From assembly GCF_000368025.1 (NCBI RefSeq), contig NZ_KB849212.1, positions 308,331 through 372,330 of the forward strand: a DNA stretch of 64,000 nt. Direction: 5' to 3'. The notes below the pieces were generated by a model. It saw only the letters and a list, made by a program, of their open reading frames with translations, was not told the DNA's origin and made no database searches. The translations under genes and the position numbers were made by a program. How positions within the stretch are numbered: position 1 is the first letter of the stretch; every line of letters starts with the position of its first letter. The DNA comes from Acinetobacter parvus DSM 16617 = CIP 108168 (GTDB taxonomy: Bacteria; Pseudomonadota; Gammaproteobacteria; Pseudomonadales; Moraxellaceae). Positions 34,202 through 44,303 of this stretch are shown piece after piece.

Positions 34202-35692
34202 ATGAAATTTTCTGAATACATTCAATATGACGGACTCGGTTTGGCCAAATTGGTCAAGGACAAGGAAGTTCACCCATCTGAACTGTTACAGGTGGCATTG
34301 GAACATACCCACAAAGCCAATCCAAAACTGAATGCCATCATTATCCCGATGTATGAACAGGCTAAACAGCGTGCCCAGCAACCCCTTACGGGCACATTTG
34401 CAGGTGTTCCCTTTTTGGTCAAGGACCTGTTTCAGGAATATCAAGGTGTACCCACATCCTATGGCAGCAATGCACTGAAAAGAATCAATTACACACCTGA
34501 CTTTAATGCAGAAATTGTCAATCGCTGGGAAAAAGCAGGAATTGTGACTTTTGGCCGTACCAATACACCTGAGTTTGGCATCAAGGGCATTACTGAGCCT
34601 GATGCCTGGGGTGCATGTCATAACCCGTGGAACTTAAAGCATAATAGTGGTGGCTCTTCGGGTGGATCTGCCTCAGCAGTGGCTGGCGGTCTGGTTCCTG
34701 TTGCTGGAGCGGGTGATGGCGGCGGCTCAATCCGTATCCCTGCCTCCTATTGTGGGCTGTTTGGACTTAAACCGAGTCGAGGACGTACACCGTGGGGACC
34801 ACAGTTTAGTGAAGCCATGCATGGTGCGGCCATGCAACATGTACTCTGTAAAACCGTTCGGGACAGTGCCGCCATGCTGGATGCGGTTTAAGGTCCAGAA
34901 CAAGCCTCACTTTTTATCATTCAATCCCCAACCCAGAAATATCTGGACGTTATCCAGCAAATGCCGAAAAAATTAACAATCGCATTTAATACCCAGTCAC
35001 CGATTGGCACCAAAGTTTCCAAAGATGCGATTCAAGCGGTTCAGCAAACAGCCAAACTTCTAGAGTCACTTGGACATATCGTGGTTGAAGACCGTCCGCA
35101 AATAAATGGCCTCGAACTGGCTAAAAACTTTATCACCACATGGTTTAGCCAGTTTTCCTACATGCAGGCACAAATTAAACACATGTCAGGTGCGACCGAT
35201 GAGGATTTTGAGCTTGACTCCAATGCCCTGGCAGCCTTTGGCGCGAAAACCACAGCAACAGATTATATTCACACCCTGGAGAATTGGGGAATGTATAGTA
35301 CCCAAATGAATATCTTCTTTGAAAAATATGATCTTTACCTAACCCCAACCACCGCATCAGTTGCACCCAAAAATGGTGAAGTTGCAATGCCTAGCTGGCA
35401 AAAGCCTATCCTAAAAGGCTTCTTAAAAGTTGGAAAAGCCCATTATCTTGCACAAGGTAAACTGGTCGAAAAAATGGTGCAAGAGAACTTAAGCTGGGTG
35501 CCTTTTACCCAATTGGCGAATGTCACAGGCTTACCAGCCATGTCTGTGCCTTTATACTGGAATAAAAATGGCTTGCCTTTGGGCAGTCAGTTTATTGCAC
35601 CATTTGGGCGTGAAGATCGTTTACTTCAACTCGCTGCACAGCTTGAGCAGGCACAACCGTGGATGCCACAATATAAAAATATTCAGCTTTGA
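34202..35692 (+). pseudogene. Amidase-signature hydrolase interrupted by one in-frame stop
   Basis: The frame encodes an amidase-signature protein of about 496 residues, with PFLVKDLFQ (catalytic lysine), HNSGGSSGGSASAVA (cis-serine region) and GDGGGSIRIPASYCGLFGLKPSRGR. A TAA at 34889-34891 cuts it after DSAAMLDAV; the same frame resumes at once with GPEQASLF and continues to the normal end, so there is no frameshift. The likely original codon is CAA (Gln). Unless read through, only a 229-residue fragment is made. An internal ATG at 34961 could give a second fragment. The start ATG at 34202 begins MKFSEYIQYD. Confidence 0.8.
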
Positions 35693-36975
35693 TTTAACTT
35701 AGACGCTGTCGTTTCAATTTGATTCGGCAGCCAGACCACCAAAATCAAGCCTAGAAGAACGACCACACTGGCACATAAGAAAATGGTGGCACCTGATAGA
35801 ATTTGCCAGTAATGCCCTGCCAATAAACTTCCCGATGCCACACCAAGCCCCCACATGGTACTGTAAAGTGCCTGCCCACGTCCTTGCTGTTCAGCAGAGA
35901 AATTCTGGAAGATGACTTTCATTGCAATGAGGTGAAAAAGCCCAAAACTAAATGCATGCAGGCATTGTGCTAAAAGCTGCCCAATAAAATGCGTATTTAA
36001 CATACCCACCAACAACCAGCGTAAACTGGTCAGGATCAAACAGGCAGCAACCAATGTTCTCCAGGAAAAGCGGATAAAAAAGACTCTTTGCGCCACTGCA
36101 AACATCACAATCTCAGCAATCACACCTGTCGCCCATAAAGTTCCAATCTGCATGGTACTAAAACCGATTTCTTTCAGGAAATTGCTATAGAAGCTATAAA
36201 AAGGTGCCTGTGAAAACAGTAAAATAAACTCAATACCAAAAAAGGCAGCCACCATTGGTTTTTTTAAAATTGGTAATAAAGGTTCCAGCTTCTTTTGCGA
36301 GCTTGGCGCATGTTCAGGCTCTTTAATACTAAATGACCATAAAAAGGCCAAAAATGAGAATGATAACAATAGAATAGGTAACATTGAAATTGGAATGATT
36401 TCCAATAACGCGCCTACGGCAAATACCCCAACAATAAAGCCGACTGAACCCCATTTCCGAACCTTGCCATATAACTCAGCCCGCTTTTCACCCAGCCAGA
36501 ATAAAGTCACCCCCTCAAACTGTGCCAGAATCGCATTCTGAAAAAAGCTGAAAACCAGCATCAATAAGGCAATCGATTGAAAGCTATTCGGAATAATAAA
36601 AATTGCAAACCAGATACAGGCTTCCATCCATGTTGCGATTCGTACCAGTAGCATCCGCTTGCCTGATTTATCTGCAATCCAGCCCCAGATCAACGGCGCG
36701 AAAAAACGGGTAATAATTGCAATCGAAGATAAAATTCCAATTTGCTTATAATTAAAACCCTGATCTTGCAGATAAAGGTTCCAATAAGGCATAAACGTTC
36801 CCACTATGGAATAGTAGAACAGGTAGAAACCACCCAAACGGGTCTGGATATTCAGGGAGTGCAACAAATTAAGGGCCTTATCAACAAATGTATATTGGAA
36901 AAAATCGGAAAATTTATCCAGATAGGTTGAACTGAATTTTAGCTGATTTAAGAGAATAATTCTCAAGTCTAACAA
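35683..36975 (-). CDS. MFS transporter (MFS_1-like, 3-phenylpropionate/nucleoside-type family)
   Basis: A membrane protein of up to 430 residues has about twelve hydrophobic segments and the family opening YLFYYSIVGTFMPYWNLYLQDQGF, GILSSIAIITRFFAPLIWGWIADKSGKR. It belongs to the MFS_1_like group that includes HcaT and LacY-like permeases. The substrate is not evident. The first 40 residues precede the recognisable domain, and a TTG start near residue 39 is possible. Its 3' end overlaps the amidase pseudogene by 10 bp. Confidence 0.75.
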   Translation of the reverse strand: MLDLRIILLNQLKFSSTYLDKFSDFFQYTFVDKALNLLHSLNIQTRLGGFYLFYYSIVGTFMPYWNLYLQDQGFNYKQIGILSSIAIITRFFAPLIWGWIADKSGKRMLLVRIATWMEACIWFAIFIIPNSFQSIALLMLVFSFFQNAILAQFEGVTLFWLGEKRAELYGKVRKWGSVGFIVGVFAVGALLEIIPISMLPILLLSFSFLAFLWSFSIKEPEHAPSSQKKLEPLLPILKKPMVAAFFGIEFILLFSQAPFYSFYSNFLKEIGFSTMQIGTLWATGVIAEIVMFAVAQRVFFIRFSWRTLVAACLILTSLRWLLVGMLNTHFIGQLLAQCLHAFSFGLFHLIAMKVIFQNFSAEQQGRGQALYSTMWGLGVASGSLLAGHYWQILSGATIFLCASVVVLLGLILVVWLPNQIETTASKLNQS

Positions 36976-37046
36976 TTCATTACTTGTGGTTAAAGACGGT
37001 TCTTGGCATGGTTTGTGGATTGCTGAATTATAGGAATCTCCTGCCT

Positions 37047-38717
37047 ATGGCTAGCCCTGCACAAGCTATAAGACATAAACTACTCAATACTTTCTTTTCA
37101 AGACATTCGGTTTGGTTCGTTTGTATCTTGATCACGCTGACGATTAGCTGGTTCAAGGTCATTTATACACCATATAGCATTTATTATTTTATTTCCGACA
37201 CTTTATTGAATGGGCTTTGGCTTGTGACAAGCCTGCTCAGTGTGCTTGGCTTGTATGACCTGCTCCAGAAAAAGCATGCAATTTTAAGAAATTATCCAAT
37301 TCTGGGACATTTCCGTTTTATTTTTGAGGATGTGCGCCCCGAAATTCGCCAGTATTTTATTGAAGCCGATCAGGATGCATTGCCCTTTTCCAGAATGCAA
37401 CGCAGCTTGGTTTATCAGCGTGCAAAAAATGAAAATGCAGACAAACCCTTTGGTTCAATCATTGATGTCTATCAAGCCAACTATCGTTTTATTGTGCATT
37501 CGATGACACCCTGCCCACCTGCCGATCCATCCACTTTTCGGGTTCTGATTGGCAATGCGCAATGTAGCCAGCCTTATAGCGCCTCAATCATGAATATCTC
37601 GGCCATGAGTTTTGGCAGCCTAAGCGCCAATGCGATTCGGGCTTTAAACAAGGGTGCCCAACTGGGCAACTTTTACCACGATACGGGTGAAGGTAGTTTA
37701 AGCCCTTACCATCTGGAAAATGGCGGCGGCATTGTCTGGCAAATTGCCAGTGGTTATTTTGGTTGTCGTACACCTGAGGGATTATTTGATCCTGAGAAAT
37801 TTACCCTACAGGCGCAAAATCCAAAAATTAAAATGATCGAGCTTAAGCTTTCACAGGGTGCCAAACCAGGTCATGGTGGCATTTTACCCAAACATAAAAT
37901 CTCTGAGGAGATTGCCCGTATCCGTGGCGTTTCCAGAGACCACGACTGTATTTCTCCCTCTCGTCACCCAAGCTTTAACACTCCCATTGAAATGATGCAT
38001 TTCATTCAAAAACTGAGGGACCTGTCTGGTGGCAAACCTGTTGGCTTTAAACTGTGTATTGGGCAGCCCTGGCAATTTATGAGTATTGTCAAGGCTATGC
38101 TCGCAACTGGGATCATTCCTGACTTTGTGGTGGTGGATGGTTCTGAAGGTGGAACGGGCGCTGCACCAATTGAATTTAGTGACTACATTGGTACTCCTTT
38201 ACGAGAGGGTTTACGTTTTGTCCATAACACTTTGGTGGGTGCAGGATTACGCGGTCAGGTCAAGATCGGCGCCAGTGGAAAGATTATCAGCGCGTTTGAC
38301 ATTGCCAGTACATTTGCACTTGGCGCGGATTGGGTCAATTCCGCACGGGGATTTATGTTCGCTGTAGGTTGTATTCAGGCACAAAGTTGCCATACCAATC
38401 AATGCCCTGTTGGAGTTGCCACACAGGATAAAGACCGACAAAAAGCCATTGATGTACCCAGCAAGGCGGAACGTGTTTTTAATTTTCATAAAAATACACT
38501 GCATGCGCTTTCTGAAATGATCGCCGCCGCGGGTTTACGTCATCCCTCAGATATTAAGGCGCATCATTTGGCGCAGCGTTTGAATGATCGTGAAATTAAA
38601 AATTATGCCCAGATTCATTTTTTCCTCAAGGAAAATGAATTACTGCAAAATAATTTGGATGATGATGAAAACTTTTATTATCGGATGTGGAAACTGGCAG
38701 ATGCGGATCGGTTTTAA
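37047..38717 (+). CDS. FMN-binding glutamate-synthase-family membrane protein
   Basis: A 556-residue protein has two N-terminal membrane segments (about 20-80), then a region resembling the FMN/3Fe-4S barrel of glutamate synthase: NISAMSFGSLSANAIRALN, GGGIVWQIASGYFGCR, DGSEGGTGAAP and the cluster-type motif CIQAQSCHTNQCPVG. Such stand-alone proteins occur widely in bacteria with unknown function; glutaminase and ammonia-channel parts of a true glutamate synthase are missing. The ATG at 37047 follows an AGGA site; an ATG at 36984 is a poorer choice. Confidence 0.8.
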   Translation: MASPAQAIRHKLLNTFFSRHSVWFVCILITLTISWFKVIYTPYSIYYFISDTLLNGLWLVTSLLSVLGLYDLLQKKHAILRNYPILGHFRFIFEDVRPEIRQYFIEADQDALPFSRMQRSLVYQRAKNENADKPFGSIIDVYQANYRFIVHSMTPCPPADPSTFRVLIGNAQCSQPYSASIMNISAMSFGSLSANAIRALNKGAQLGNFYHDTGEGSLSPYHLENGGGIVWQIASGYFGCRTPEGLFDPEKFTLQAQNPKIKMIELKLSQGAKPGHGGILPKHKISEEIARIRGVSRDHDCISPSRHPSFNTPIEMMHFIQKLRDLSGGKPVGFKLCIGQPWQFMSIVKAMLATGIIPDFVVVDGSEGGTGAAPIEFSDYIGTPLREGLRFVHNTLVGAGLRGQVKIGASGKIISAFDIASTFALGADWVNSARGFMFAVGCIQAQSCHTNQCPVGVATQDKDRQKAIDVPSKAERVFNFHKNTLHALSEMIAAAGLRHPSDIKAHHLAQRLNDREIKNYAQIHFFLKENELLQNNLDDDENFYYRMWKLADADRF

Positions 38718-38735
38718 CAGAAGAATTTAAATAAC

Positions 38736-38763
38736 AAATCACCACTAATAATAGTGGTGATTT
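38736..38763. terminator. Convergent terminator overlapping the hydrolase stop codon
   Basis: An 11-bp perfect stem AAATCACCACT/AGTGGTGATTT with a 6-nt loop lies between two converging genes and covers the last codons of the hydrolase. Confidence 0.7.
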
Positions 38764-39773
38764 GGCTTCGCATGTAAAAAAGCAGGAATCAAACCTGTCA
38801 GTGCAGCACGTATATCAGCACGTTCATTGATCAATTGATGTGATCCTTCTTCCAGCATCAATAAAGTCTGCAACCTAAATTTACGGCGAATATATTCAAT
38901 GTTATAGCGCCAATCGACTGTTTGATCGAGTGCGCCTTGCGCTAACCACACAGGAATACGACAGGCTGGACGCTGTTCCATTTCCAGCATCCATTTCGAC
39001 ATGGCCAGAATCCAGTCCATACCCATCATACGCGGTTGTAATGGGTCTTTTAAGCGTACAAAACGCAAAAATTCTGGGTTATGATTATTACGGCGAAAAT
39101 GTCGTGGCACTTGGGTTTTAATTCGCCGAATAATACCCAAACCAACTGAGTTGTGCCACCAGGCGGTTTTAGCGGGACGAATCAGTGGTGACAGCAACAG
39201 AACCCGATCAACAATTGGATCTTCACGGCGTTCTGCAAACTCCAGTAAATGATGCATCCAGATTGCACCACCTGTACTTTGGCCAATGCCCAGCCACGGT
39301 CTAGGCAACTGTTTAGCTCCACGGACCGCGTCATATACTGCATGTAAAACCTGTTGGTAATGATCAAAGTTCTGGATACTGGCAGCTGAACCATTACTTA
39401 AACCGTGCCCAGGAAGATCATAGGTAATCACACTAAATCCCTGATCCAGGATTTCCTGGATAATCGGCTGATAGATTCCACTATGTTCCAAATAGCCATG
39501 CAGCAGGCAGACTGTCCCCTGAATTTTTTGTTGTCTTGGCTGAAATACCTGCACATGCAAACGGAACAATGGCATTTCTACATAACCCTGCCAATGCTCA
39601 CAGTCAAGCAAGTGTAAGCCATAAAGCTTACGATAGGCCTGTAAAGGTTTAGAGGGTTCAGTTGTGGTTGATAAATCCAGTGGTTCCAAAACCTGTGGTG
39701 TGGTTTCACGATTCGGAACAGGTAAATCCAGTTGTTTGAGTATTGTCGGATTTAAAAAAGGAATATTGGACAT
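38745..39773 (-). CDS. Alpha/beta hydrolase (lysophospholipase/monoacylglycerol lipase type)
   Basis: The 342-residue protein has an alpha/beta-hydrolase core with LLHGYLEHSGIYQ (oxyanion region), YDLPGHGLSNG, and the nucleophile elbow GIGQSTGG containing the catalytic serine; Asp in QGALDQTVDW and His in EEGSHQLINE complete a plausible triad. No signal peptide is seen. The ATG shares a base with the preceding stop codon (TAATG), so translation is coupled to the YdcF gene upstream. Confidence 0.82.
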   Translation of the reverse strand: MSNIPFLNPTILKQLDLPVPNRETTPQVLEPLDLSTTTEPSKPLQAYRKLYGLHLLDCEHWQGYVEMPLFRLHVQVFQPRQQKIQGTVCLLHGYLEHSGIYQPIIQEILDQGFSVITYDLPGHGLSNGSAASIQNFDHYQQVLHAVYDAVRGAKQLPRPWLGIGQSTGGAIWMHHLLEFAERREDPIVDRVLLLSPLIRPAKTAWWHNSVGLGIIRRIKTQVPRHFRRNNHNPEFLRFVRLKDPLQPRMMGMDWILAMSKWMLEMEQRPACRIPVWLAQGALDQTVDWRYNIEYIRRKFRLQTLLMLEEGSHQLINERADIRAALTGLIPAFLHAKPNHHYY

Positions 39774-40903
39774 TATGGTATCTCCCGACAATCACTAGAG
39801 CCAAATAACATATCACGAACCGTAGCCAGCATTTCATAATTGGCACGGCGACTATGGTCATAATTTTGTTGGCTAGGGCGCCAACGGGTCAAGCTGGTTG
39901 GCATGGGTGCAAACACAGGAACGGTTTCTATACCATTCAAGGCAAATAAACGGCGTGTCCGTGGCATATGATATTCATCAGTAATCAGGATCACGGTAGG
40001 CGCACCACCTTTCTTTTGCAACAGCAAAGAACTGAATCTGGAATTCTCACAGGTATTCATGCTTCTATTCTCAAGTAGCTTGGCCTCAATACCACGCTCT
40101 TTTAACCATGCCTGCATATACGGTGCTTCCACACCACTTAACACAATTGGCAAGTTATACTTTTTTTCCACACTCAAGGTCTTTTCCAGACGTAAGCGTG
40201 TGTAGTTGTTCACCACAATATCTTTACCATTTTCAGCAAGGGTCAACCCTCCACCGAGCACCACAATCGCATAAGGCTGTGAGGTATTTTTAGGCTCAAT
40301 ATCCCCATCCTTATTTTTTTTCAACTCGACCAGATCTTTATTGGTCTCATCCTTTTCATCTTCATTCACAGGCAATGCAACAGGATAGGTTTCTAAAAAT
40401 GCCAGATACTTGCCCATGAGCGCCTGATTATCAGGTGTATTGCCTTGTAAGAAATCTGTTGGAGAACTGATCACAACTGCTGAACTGTCCTGATCCTGCT
40501 CTGCTTTTTGGTTTAGCAATGGAATGTTGTTTTTCTTCTCTTTTTGCTCTTCCTTTTCCTGTTCATCAATAATGGTTTGTTGCAGCAATTTATAGCGTGC
40601 CTGTATCAACCTTAAATCTTCAGGCTTTTCTGACTCAAAGGTTTTTTCCATCAACTTTAAATAGGCCTGACGCGCAATCCATAAGTTGGAACCAGGTTCC
40701 AGATTCTCATGCTCACTTAAAGCCGCTGCTTTCTGGCTTTCAGCGGCCACCTCATTGACATCAACAGGTACAAAATAATTTAACCCTTTCACCACAAGCT
40801 GTGAGTAAAATGGAGAATATAAAAAAAGCACAAAGCAGCCCAATAGCACAAATAGTATGGTGGCTATCCGCACTAAACTGACCATCCAGTGTACTTGTGC
40901 CAT
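39773..40903 (-). CDS. YdcF/ElyC-family (DUF218) membrane-anchored protein
   Basis: The 376-residue protein has one N-terminal membrane anchor (about 10-32) and a C-terminal DUF218 domain (about 210-365) with AIVVLGGGL, LPIVLSGVEA, ENSRFSS and ITDEYHMPRTRRLF. Between them lies a long charged, coiled-coil-prone insert (about 50-205, rich in Glu, Lys and Gln), longer than in most family members. DUF218 proteins such as SanA and ElyC act in envelope biogenesis. The neighbour murB, 8 bp upstream on the same strand, supports a cell-wall link. Confidence 0.8.
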   Translation of the reverse strand: MAQVHWMVSLVRIATILFVLLGCFVLFLYSPFYSQLVVKGLNYFVPVDVNEVAAESQKAAALSEHENLEPGSNLWIARQAYLKLMEKTFESEKPEDLRLIQARYKLLQQTIIDEQEKEEQKEKKNNIPLLNQKAEQDQDSSAVVISSPTDFLQGNTPDNQALMGKYLAFLETYPVALPVNEDEKDETNKDLVELKKNKDGDIEPKNTSQPYAIVVLGGGLTLAENGKDIVVNNYTRLRLEKTLSVEKKYNLPIVLSGVEAPYMQAWLKERGIEAKLLENRSMNTCENSRFSSLLLQKKGGAPTVILITDEYHMPRTRRLFALNGIETVPVFAPMPTSLTRWRPSQQNYDHSRRANYEMLATVRDMLFGSSDCREIP

Positions 40904-40911
40904 ATCACTCC

Positions 40912-41946
40912 TTATACAGTATGGGGTTGAATCAAACCTTGCTCACTATATAACACAGGTTCAGGTTCAAGCTGAATACTAAACTTTTGTTTTACATCAT
41001 TTTGTACAGCAGTATAGGTATTTTTCACATCTTCCAGCGTTGCATCGGCATAATTGACCAAAACCAGTGCCTGTTTATGAAACATGCCGACACAGCCTAA
41101 TTGTTTACCTTTCCAGCCCGCCTGATCAATTAACCATCCAGCCGCCACCTTAACATTGTCGTTGGCTTGGGGATAATGCGGAATGTTGGGAAAGTGTTGA
41201 GAAAGTTTTTCAAATTCAGCCTGAGTTAGAACGGGATTTTTAAAGAAACTGCCCACATTCGGAAACGCTCTGGGATCAGGCAATTTACTTTGACGAATCT
41301 GTATCACCTGATTTTGCAGGTTCTCAGCCGTTTGTTCATCTCCAACCGCCTGCTTTAAATCACCATAACTCAGTTTTAAACTGGCATGTTTTAACAGCTT
41401 AAAGGTTACACTAATGATGATGTAACGATCAGGAAAGTCTTTAAAAATACTATGACGGTAAGCAAAATGACAATCCTGAGCTAAAATGGAGTCAAAGCAT
41501 TTCAGTTCACGGTCATACACCTGTATCGACTCAATAAACTCGCACACCTCAACACCATAGGCACCAATATTCTGTACAGGTGATGCTCCAACCAAACCTG
41601 GGATTAGGGCCAGATTTTGCAGACCGAACCAGTTCTGCTGGGTGCTGTATAAAACAAAATCATGCCAGACCTGCCCCGCACCTACTTTAACTGTAATGGT
41701 TTGGTCATCCTGAGCAACAACTTCAATGCCCTGAATATTTAAATGAATTGCCAATGCCTGAATATGCTGTGGTAATAACAGGTTGCTTCCACCCGATAAA
41801 ATCATGACATTAAGCTGCTGCTGTTCAGCAAATGCCAATGCCTTAACCACATCATCAGGATGATTGATCTGGGCATAATGCGAAACAGTGGCATTTAAAT
41901 TGAGCGTGTTTAAACTTTTGAGTTGAACCTGCTGTTGTACATGCAT
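40912..41946 (-). CDS. murB: UDP-N-acetylenolpyruvoylglucosamine reductase
   Basis: The 344-residue FAD enzyme reduces UDP-GlcNAc-enolpyruvate to UDP-MurNAc in peptidoglycan synthesis. Marks are NTLNLNATVSHYAQI, ILSGGSNLLLP, the FAD segment LIPGLVGASPVQNIGAYGVE and GSFFKNPVL with the catalytic serine. It is the type I form, like E. coli MurB. It sits between the phosphatase gene, 11 bp upstream, and the YdcF gene, in an apparent four-gene unit. Confidence 0.95.
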   Translation of the reverse strand: MHVQQQVQLKSLNTLNLNATVSHYAQINHPDDVVKALAFAEQQQLNVMILSGGSNLLLPQHIQALAIHLNIQGIEVVAQDDQTITVKVGAGQVWHDFVLYSTQQNWFGLQNLALIPGLVGASPVQNIGAYGVEVCEFIESIQVYDRELKCFDSILAQDCHFAYRHSIFKDFPDRYIIISVTFKLLKHASLKLSYGDLKQAVGDEQTAENLQNQVIQIRQSKLPDPRAFPNVGSFFKNPVLTQAEFEKLSQHFPNIPHYPQANDNVKVAAGWLIDQAGWKGKQLGCVGMFHKQALVLVNYADATLEDVKNTYTAVQNDVKQKFSIQLEPEPVLYSEQGLIQPHTV

Positions 41947-41957
41947 GTTGAAAAATC

Positions 41958-42473
41958 CTATTGCCCTGCCTGCATTTGCTTTTTAAGAATGTTGATCCAT
42001 GCCTGACTGCTTGATTCGCATTGATCCAGAACCCGATCAAAACCATCTGCCTCACCATAGTAAGGATCAGGAACCGCCTGCTGGTTAAAATGAGGATCAT
42101 GCTCACTCATCAATGCAATTTTGGCACGAATCTGTTCAGCACCAAACTGGCGTAGCGCTTTCGACAGAAGTGACTGAATATCATCAAAATTCTCATAGTC
42201 CATTGCAAGAATCAGGTCAAATTCAATAAAATCTTCAAGACGAATTTGTCTGGCACGTAAGCCCGATAAATCATAACCACGCTGTAGCGCATGTTTTTGG
42301 CTTCGCGCATCAGGTGCCTTGTTTGGGTGATAATTGCTGGTCCCTGCCGAATCGACCCATACATTTAAACCATGCACATCACAATAATGTCTGAGAATTG
42401 CTTCCGCTGTGGGTGAACGGCATATATTTCCTAAACAGACACATAACACCTTATAGGGCGTTGGGGATGGCAT
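41958..42473 (-). CDS. Low-molecular-weight protein-tyrosine phosphatase
   Basis: The 171-residue enzyme shows the complete P-loop CLGNICRS (nucleophile Cys13, Arg19) near the N terminus and the general-acid loop VPDPYYGEADGF. It dephosphorylates tyrosine on proteins, possibly a capsule BY-kinase, but no kinase or capsule gene is nearby. The ATG at 42473 has a GAGG site 5 nt upstream and is preferred to a GTG six bases earlier. It heads the murB unit. Confidence 0.9.
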   Translation of the reverse strand: MPSPTPYKVLCVCLGNICRSPTAEAILRHYCDVHGLNVWVDSAGTSNYHPNKAPDARSQKHALQRGYDLSGLRARQIRLEDFIEFDLILAMDYENFDDIQSLLSKALRQFGAEQIRAKIALMSEHDPHFNQQAVPDPYYGEADGFDRVLDQCESSSQAWINILKKQMQAGQ

Positions 42474-42654
42474 AATCACCTCAAAACTACACTTTTTAGA
42501 GCATCTTATGGTAATTTATTTGTGCACTGAAACCTATAGTTGCCTTATATAAAAATGTTGTATTTATTAGAATTTGTTGGCATTTTTTCTAGGATTGCGA
42601 CATAGGTCAGGTATGGACAATGATTTATCAAAAGATAGAAATAAGGATGTATGT

Positions 42655-43815
42655 ATGAACCAGTTTCAGTTCCAGACCGTTCCCAACATTATTGCGGGTT
42701 TAGGCTCAATACAAGAACTTAAAACCATCTTGTCACAACATGATTATAAAAAAGTGCTTCTGGTCACTGATGCAGGCATGATTCAGCACCAGCTTCATTT
42801 ACCCATTCTAGACATTCTGGATCAGATAGGTCTTGAGACTATCATTTATTCCGATATTCAGGCCGACCCACCTGAACATATTGTTTTAGAAGCTGTTGAT
42901 TTTGCGACACAAGAGCAAATTGATGTGATCATCGGTTTTGGTGGTGGTAGTTCCATGGACGTGGCTAAAATCATTGCCTTGCTCGCACACCCTAAACAAC
43001 AGCAAAAACTGAGTGAAATCTATGGTGTAAACCAAGCCACATCCCCTCGTTTGCCACTCATTCTTATTCCAACAACAGCGGGAACAGGTTCAGAAGTCAC
43101 ACCAATCTCAATTGTCACAACAGGTGCAACCACTAAAATGGGTGTGGTAGCACCAATTTTATATGCCGATGTGGCCATTTTAGATGCAACTTTTACACAA
43201 GGCTTACCTGCGCATATCACGGCTGCAACAGGTATTGACGCGATGGTACATGCAATTGAAGCCTATACTTCAAATGTTAAAAAAAACTTCTATGCAGATA
43301 TGTTAGCCCAAAATGCACTGAAATTATTAAATCATAATTTAACTAAAGTATTGAAAAATGGGGCTGATTTAGAAGCTCGCCAAAATATGCTGGTAGGTTC
43401 AATGCTGGCAGGTCAGGCTTTTGCCAATGCACCTGTCGGTGCGGTTCATGCACTAGCCTATCCACTGGGTGGACATTTCCATCTATCACATGGACATAGC
43501 AATGCACTGGTTTTGGTTGAAGTTCTAAAATTCAATGCACCAAAAGCCAAACAATATTATGCTGAACTGATGCAATGGCTGGACCCTCGTAGTACAGGCT
43601 GTATCGATGGACTATGTGATTTATTTATTGACCACATGCAAAACCATCTGGATCAAAGTGGTCTTACCCTGGAACTCAAGGAACTGGATATTGCCGAGGC
43701 AAAATTGCCGCAATTGGCAAAGGATGCCATGCTGCAAACCCGACTGTTGCAGAACAATCCAAGAGAAATGACCGAACAAGATGCTTTACAGATTTATCAG
43801 GCGATTTATACATGA
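42655..43815 (+). CDS. Iron-containing alcohol dehydrogenase
   Basis: The 386-residue protein belongs to the Fe-ADH family (type III), with FGGGSSMDVAKIIALL (NAD site), IPTTAGTGSEVTPISIV, GIDAMVHAIEAYTS and the metal-binding GGHFHLSHGHSNALV. It oxidises alcohols or reduces aldehydes with NAD(P); the exact substrate is not clear. The ATG at 42655 follows AAGGAT at good spacing, and the open frame upstream is disregarded. Its stop codon overlaps the thioesterase start (ATGA). Confidence 0.87.
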   Translation: MNQFQFQTVPNIIAGLGSIQELKTILSQHDYKKVLLVTDAGMIQHQLHLPILDILDQIGLETIIYSDIQADPPEHIVLEAVDFATQEQIDVIIGFGGGSSMDVAKIIALLAHPKQQQKLSEIYGVNQATSPRLPLILIPTTAGTGSEVTPISIVTTGATTKMGVVAPILYADVAILDATFTQGLPAHITAATGIDAMVHAIEAYTSNVKKNFYADMLAQNALKLLNHNLTKVLKNGADLEARQNMLVGSMLAGQAFANAPVGAVHALAYPLGGHFHLSHGHSNALVLVEVLKFNAPKAKQYYAELMQWLDPRSTGCIDGLCDLFIDHMQNHLDQSGLTLELKELDIAEAKLPQLAKDAMLQTRLLQNNPREMTEQDALQIYQAIYT

Positions 43816-44252
43816 GTAAACCCACTTTAAAAACACGCGAACAGTTTAAGTTCTTTTTACCAATTCAGACCCGATGGGCAGACAATGATATTTACGGGCA
43901 TATCAACAATGTAACCTACTACAGTTACTTTGATACCGCAGCCAATTCATTACTGATCCAAAAAACGGGATTTAACATTCACAACAGTGAGATCATTGGT
44001 TTGGTGGTAGATTCAGCCTGTAGTTTCTTACAGGAACTCTCCTTTCCTGAAATGGTTGAGGTGGGTGTCGCCATTGGAAAGATTGGTAACTCCTCACTGC
44101 GTTATGAGCTGGCAATTTTTAAGCAAGATCAAACACAAGCAGCAGCTCAAGGGCATTTTGTGCATGTGTTTGTAGATCGACAAACCAGAAAAAGTAGAGC
44201 AATTCCACAATATATGCGTGAAGTGTTACACGCCTATATGCTCATGGATTAA
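43812..44252 (+). CDS. Acyl-CoA thioesterase (4HBT, YbgC-like)
   Basis: The 146-residue hotdog-fold protein carries the 4-hydroxybenzoyl-CoA-thioesterase-type motif RWADNDIYGHINNVTYYSYFD with the likely catalytic Asp. It should hydrolyse an acyl- or aroyl-CoA. Translational coupling to the alcohol dehydrogenase suggests that both act on the same compound or its derivatives. Its substrate is unknown. Confidence 0.82.
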   Translation: MSKPTLKTREQFKFFLPIQTRWADNDIYGHINNVTYYSYFDTAANSLLIQKTGFNIHNSEIIGLVVDSACSFLQELSFPEMVEVGVAIGKIGNSSLRYELAIFKQDQTQAAAQGHFVHVFVDRQTRKSRAIPQYMREVLHAYMLMD

Positions 44253-44258
44253 ATCAAA

Positions 44259-44292
44259 CCCACTTTTCCAGATTATGACTCGGAAAAGTGGG
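44259..44292. terminator. Hairpin between the thioesterase and terZ
   Basis: An 11-bp stem CCCACTTTTCC/GGAAAAGTGGG lies between the two converging genes. There is no clear T run on either side. Confidence 0.55.
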
Positions 44293-44303
44293 CTGCTTAA
44301 TTA

